NCBI RefSeq assembly: GCF_000698555.1
Contig: NZ_JFHE01000006.1
Location: forward strand, 124,001 to 188,000
Direction of reading: 5' to 3'
DNA length: 64,000 nt
DNA from: Caballeronia grimmiae
GTDB taxonomy: Bacteria; Pseudomonadota; Gammaproteobacteria; Burkholderiales; Burkholderiaceae
In this document: positions 60,863 to 64,000 of the stretch, piece after piece
Layout of the letters: each line of letters starts with the position of its first letter
Numbering within the stretch: the stretch's first letter is position 1
Notes under the pieces: generated by a model
Seen by the model: only the letters and a program-made list of their open reading frames with translations
What the model was told of the DNA's origin: nothing
Databases searched by the model: none
Program-made: the position numbers and the translations under genes

Positions 60863-62272
60863 TCACGCTGCCGCGCGGGAACTGCATCCGGAAACGCCCT
60901 TCAACGCAGCGCGGACCTCGCTTGCGGCGAGCACGTCGTCGAGCGTTTTGGTGAGGCGCTCGAACAGCATGTCGAAGTTCGCTTCCGTATAGCAAAGCGC
61001 CGGTGCGAAGCCGAGAATGTTGTCCCCGAACGCGCGAAACACGAGCCCGTTGCGATACGCCGCCGCCGCGATGCGATCGGGCAGCTTGAGCGATGCATCG
61101 AAGCCGCGCTTGCTGTCCTTGTCCGCGACGAGTTCGAGCGCACCGAGCAAGCCGCGATGACGCGAATCGCCGACGAGCGGGTGATCGAGCAGCGCATCGA
61201 GCCCTTGTGCGAAGCGCGGCGCTTGCGCCTGGCCGTTCGCCAGCAGGCCGCCTTCGTGATAGAGCCGCATGACTTCGAGACCGATGGCCGCGCTCACCGG
61301 ATGCGCCGAATAGGTATGACCATGACCGATCGGCGCCGCTGCATCGCCGCCATTCGCGATGCCCTGATAGACCGCATCCGACATAAGCACCGCGCCCATC
61401 GGCGCATAGCCTGCCGTCAGACCTTTCGCGACCGTCATCAGGTCCGGCTCGACGCCTTCGCCTTCGCAAGCGAAGAGCGGACCGGTGCGGCCGAAACCGG
61501 TGATGACTTCATCGGCGACGAAGAGGATATCGAGCTTGCGGCAGGCATCGCGCATCGCTTTCAGCCAGCCGGCGGGCGGCACGATCACGCCGCCCGAGCC
61601 CTGAATCGGCTCGCAGAAAAACGCAGCGACGTTGTCCGCGCCGAGTTCGGCCACTTTTGCTTCGAGCGCTTTCACCGATGCATCGATGAGCGCGGCGTCG
61701 TCCGCGTAATCGTTGCGATACGCATACGGCGACGGAATGTGATGCTGCGTGCGCTGCGGCAGATCGAAGTTGCGATGAAACGCGGGCAAGGCCGTCAGCC
61801 CCGCGCCGATGGACGACGATCCGTGATACCCGCGTTGCAGCGCGATGAAATGCTTCTTCGACGGACGGCCCGTTGCGTTGTAGTAGTGCGTGATGAAGCG
61901 AATTGCGGAGTCGACTGCATCGGAGCCGCCGAGCGTGAAGTACACGTGCTGCAGCGATGCCGGCGCGAGCTCGACGAGCTTCGCGGCCAGTTCGATCGCG
62001 GGCTCGGAGCCGAAGTGGAAATAACCGGTCGCATAAGGCAGCTTCGCCATCTGTTTCGTAGCGGCTTCGACGATGCTCGCTTGCCCATAACCCGTGTTCA
62101 CACACCAGAGGCCCGAGAACGCGTCGAGCAGCTGATTGCCTTCGATATCGCGCAGGAACACGCCATCGGCGGAATCGAGCACGGTGACGCCGCGCGCTTC
62201 ATGCGCGCGATAGCTGACGACGGGATGAATCAGATGCTTGCGGTCGGACTCGACGAGCGACTTGATCGACAT
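60863..62272 (-). CDS. Class III aminotransferase, polyamine:pyruvate (SpuC)-like
   Basis: A 469-aa PLP enzyme of fold type I, subgroup III. Features: HLIHPVVSYRAHEARG at the start, GGSDAVDSAIRF for phosphate binding, FFCEPIQGSGGV, FVADEVITGFGRTG (Asp binding the pyridine N) and the PLP Lys in LMTVAKGLTAGYAPMG. The style matches putrescine/cadaverine or omega-amino acid:pyruvate transaminases. ATG 62272 follows GAGGAAGC. With the SSADH-like enzyme it would turn GABA or a diamine into succinate. The C-terminus SGCSSRAAA is unusual but unremarkable. Confidence 0.9.
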   Translation of the reverse strand: MSIKSLVESDRKHLIHPVVSYRAHEARGVTVLDSADGVFLRDIEGNQLLDAFSGLWCVNTGYGQASIVEAATKQMAKLPYATGYFHFGSEPAIELAAKLVELAPASLQHVYFTLGGSDAVDSAIRFITHYYNATGRPSKKHFIALQRGYHGSSSIGAGLTALPAFHRNFDLPQRTQHHIPSPYAYRNDYADDAALIDASVKALEAKVAELGADNVAAFFCEPIQGSGGVIVPPAGWLKAMRDACRKLDILFVADEVITGFGRTGPLFACEGEGVEPDLMTVAKGLTAGYAPMGAVLMSDAVYQGIANGGDAAAPIGHGHTYSAHPVSAAIGLEVMRLYHEGGLLANGQAQAPRFAQGLDALLDHPLVGDSRHRGLLGALELVADKDSKRGFDASLKLPDRIAAAAYRNGLVFRAFGDNILGFAPALCYTEANFDMLFERLTKTLDDVLAASEVRAALKGVSGCSSRAAA

Positions 62273-62403
62273 GATGCTGCTTCCTCTTCGCGAAGTGTTC
62301 GGAATGGCTCTTGACCGCTTCCATCGTATCGGCAGGAAGGCATCGCGCGCATCGCCAAAAAAAATCGCCAAATAGCGCAAATGCGGCGTTTTGAGGGGCC
62401 GCG

Positions 62404-62418
62404 CAGCATTTTGTGCTG
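62404..62418. promoter_or_regulatory. Second copy of GCATTTTGTGCTG upstream of the aminotransferase
   Basis: CAGCA-TTTTG-TGCTG, a perfect 5-bp-arm inverted repeat, 132 bp before the aminotransferase start. Thirteen bases are identical to the element at 35111-35123. The AT-rich stretch with two ATCGCCAAA copies at 62351-62372 lies between it and the gene and probably holds the promoter. Confidence 0.4.
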
Positions 62419-62437
62419 AACGCTCCAGCCGATGGCT

Positions 62438-63364
62438 TCAGTAGCCGCGCGTGCGGTCTATCTCGCCGATCATCCGTTCCCCCGCGCGGTGACGCCGCAG
62501 ATTGTCCAGCACCACGTCGACGGCGCTTTCGGGGCGCGTGGCGCTCGCGATATGCGGCGTCAGGCGCACGCGCGGATGCGTCCAAAACGGATGCGTCGGC
62601 GGCAAGGGTTCGGGATCGGTCACATCGAGAATGGCGGCATGCAGATGGCCGCTGTCGAGCGCATCAAGCAGATCCTGCTGAATCACGTGCGGGCCGCGCC
62701 CGACGTTGATGAACGACGCGCCTTTCGGCAGCGTCGCGAAGACGTGCCGATTGATGACGCCGCGCGTCGCAGCGGTGAGCGGCAGCAGGCAGACGAGGAT
62801 ATCGGTGCGGGCGAGGAAGGCGTCGAAGGATGCAGCGCCCGCATAACATTCGACGCCTTCTATCTCGTGCTGCGAGCGGCTCCATCCCGCGCACGGAAAG
62901 CCGAAGAGACGCAGCGTGTTCAGCACCGCCGTGCCGAGCATGCCGAGGCCGAGCACGCCGATGCGCCGCGTCGAAGCGGCGCGCACGGGCATCTCGCGCC
63001 ATGCACGCTCGCGTTGCAGCGTTGCGTAGTCGAGCAGGTCCCGGTGAATCGTGAGCACCGCCTGCGTCACGTATTCCGTCATGCCTTCCACGATGCCCGG
63101 CTCGGTCATCCGCACGACCGCCACATGCTCCGGCACGGCGGACAAATCGAACTGATCGATGCCCGCGCCCACCGAGAAGATCACTTCGAGATTGGGCAGC
63201 GTCTGCATGATGCCGGCGGGCGGCTGCCATGCGGCGAGATAGCGGACGGCGGCGGCGTCGCCGATATCGGGCCACAAACGGAAGGGCACGTCCGGCGCCT
63301 TTTGCGCGAAGTGCTGCGCCCATTGCTTGCCGCGCTCGGGATCGGCCTTGTAGAGGATCGTCAT
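62438..63364 (-). CDS. Glyoxylate/hydroxypyruvate reductase, GhrA-like
   Basis: A 308-aa D-2-hydroxyacid dehydrogenase: NAD(P) motif GVLGLGMLGTAVLNTLR (about 140), substrate Arg in INVGRGPHVI, Glu in DVTDPEPLPP, and the catalytic His in LTPHIASATRPES. The N-terminus (ILYKADPERGKQWAQHF) is GhrA-like. It reduces glyoxylate or hydroxypyruvate to glycolate or glycerate. It lies 3 bp after the terminal GNAT gene, so the two form one leftward unit. It may remove 2-oxo acids arising from the pathway. Confidence 0.9.
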   Translation of the reverse strand: MTILYKADPERGKQWAQHFAQKAPDVPFRLWPDIGDAAAVRYLAAWQPPAGIMQTLPNLEVIFSVGAGIDQFDLSAVPEHVAVVRMTEPGIVEGMTEYVTQAVLTIHRDLLDYATLQRERAWREMPVRAASTRRIGVLGLGMLGTAVLNTLRLFGFPCAGWSRSQHEIEGVECYAGAASFDAFLARTDILVCLLPLTAATRGVINRHVFATLPKGASFINVGRGPHVIQQDLLDALDSGHLHAAILDVTDPEPLPPTHPFWTHPRVRLTPHIASATRPESAVDVVLDNLRRHRAGERMIGEIDRTRGY

Positions 63365-63367
63365 GGA

Positions 63368-64000
63368 TCAGCCTAGACCTTGATTGATGATCGCGAACTG
63401 CGCGACGGATTCGTCGTGCGGCGGCGTGCCGTTGCGCGCCATCTTGATGACGGTATCGACACGCGGCAGGCCGAGCGCCGCGAGCCAGTCCGACAGGCCG
63501 CTTTCGCCGGGCGTATCGATGCGCGTAAAGCGATCTTCGTTGCGTGCCAGAAGATGCGCGATGAGCGCCTGCGCATGGCGCATGTGCTCCTGACCGGCGG
63601 TGCTCGCGACGACCGGGCCGATCGCATGACCGCGCCCGAATTCGCGGATGAGCGCGAAGCCGAGCGTTTGCCCTTCGCGCTCGATCAGCACGCCTTGCGC
63701 GATGCGCAATAGCGCCGGCAGCACCGCGCTGCGATCGAATCCGCTTGCCCGCGATGCGAGCGCGACGAGCGGGGCGGTATCGCCCGGTTCGATCGCGCGA
63801 ATGCGCTCGCCGGGCCGCAGATTCACGACTGGCACGGAGAAACTGGCGGATTGATGCTGATGGACCGCGCCGACGCGCCTGAATCCGAGCTTCGCATAAA
63901 GCGGCTCGCCGGCGGGCGTTGCGTGCAGCACGGTGATGCGGCTGCCGAGCGCCTCGAGCAGCAGTTCCATCAGCTTGCGTCCGATACCTTTGCCCTGGCT
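63368..64000 (-). CDS. Tandem-GNAT acetyltransferase, N-terminal part beyond the window
   Basis: The frame stays open to the window edge, where it reads the acetyl-CoA loop QGKGIGRKLM, so the gene starts beyond 64000. The visible part holds the end of the first GNAT fold and the whole second, degenerate one (LGFALIREFGRGHAIGPVVA). It is paralogous along its length to the protein at 32485-33357, including HQHQSASF and the C-terminus MARNGTPPHDES. It lies 3 bp before the GhrA-like gene in the same direction. Confidence 0.83.
   Translation of the reverse strand, partial: SQGKGIGRKLMELLLEALGSRITVLHATPAGEPLYAKLGFRRVGAVHQHQSASFSVPVVNLRPGERIRAIEPGDTAPLVALASRASGFDRSAVLPALLRIAQGVLIEREGQTLGFALIREFGRGHAIGPVVASTAGQEHMRHAQALIAHLLARNEDRFTRIDTPGESGLSDWLAALGLPRVDTVIKMARNGTPPHDESVAQFAIINQGLG

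Noticed and set aside
57669..62272. Ectoine degradation cluster (deacylase, aldehyde dehydrogenase, aminotransferase, Lrp-type regulator).
   Set aside because: No ectoine hydrolase and no EutB/EutC-like or Ehu-type transporter genes in the window, and the deacylase motifs are AstE-like rather than DoeB-like. Genes beyond 64000 could change this.
1..64000. Prophage, integrative element or insertion sequence boundaries.
   Set aside because: No integrase, transposase, tRNA-flanking repeat or phage structural gene was seen on either strand.

Overview
The window is GC-rich, densely coded chromosomal DNA of a Burkholderiaceae bacterium, most likely Paraburkholderia or Caballeronia. This rests on a DUF4148 secreted protein, an H-NS protein with two KYRDPKSG-type DNA-binding repeats, chemoreceptors ending in a DW[AE]TF tail, and the overall gene content and codon style. 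That is recognition from family knowledge, not a search. I see no rRNA, tRNA, CRISPR array, insertion sequence or prophage.

Region 1 (1-27.6 kb) is a mosaic of small independent units: the end of a DipZ-like redox protein; an OmpR/EnvZ-type two-component pair with a tiny ORF in front; DUF4148 and Ohr proteins; a PRISE-type reductase; a methyltransferase; two chemoreceptors, each with a good flagellar sigma-28 promoter; a glucarate-dehydratase-like enzyme with its MFS transporter and a divergent GntR regulator around a perfect 22-bp palindrome; a lipoprotein phosphodiesterase; an MHS transporter, M19 dipeptidase-like protein and PAS-LuxR regulator in a row; an H-NS/histone-H1-like hybrid; a secreted RNase Sa/barnase-like protein that has lost both the catalytic Glu and His; a P450; an HD protein divergent from a GlxA-type regulator; a divergent Lrp/LysE pair; and a spherulin-4-like glycosidase.

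Region 2 (27.7-64 kb) is a contiguous catabolic island for nitrogenous compounds. It holds a DgcA/trimethylamine-dehydrogenase-like N-demethylase, a dipeptide-type ABC importer with two Tat-exported binding proteins, a polyamine-type (PotABCD-like) importer, two [HAD hydrolase + PuuB-like amine oxidase] pairs, PuuC/GabD-like aldehyde dehydrogenases, a three-subunit Hcn/opine-oxidase-like dehydrogenase, a GMC oxidase, an AstE-like deacylase, a cupin, a tartrate-dehydrogenase-like enzyme, a SpuC-like aminotransferase, a hydroxypyruvate reductase, two tandem-GNAT proteins near the two ends, and LysR, AraC and Lrp regulators. A plausible reading is uptake of an amine or N-substituted amino acid, oxidation to an aldehyde and acid, removal of an acyl group, and transamination and oxidation to succinate. 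The substrate is not established.

The strongest new signal is regulatory. Three promoters in Region 2 (N-demethylase, PotA-like operon, PotD-like gene on the opposite strand) share one architecture: a T-N11-A LysR-type box, exactly 6 bp before the -35, and a 17-bp spacer. Two of them face paralogous LysR genes, one of which carries a single-base frameshift.
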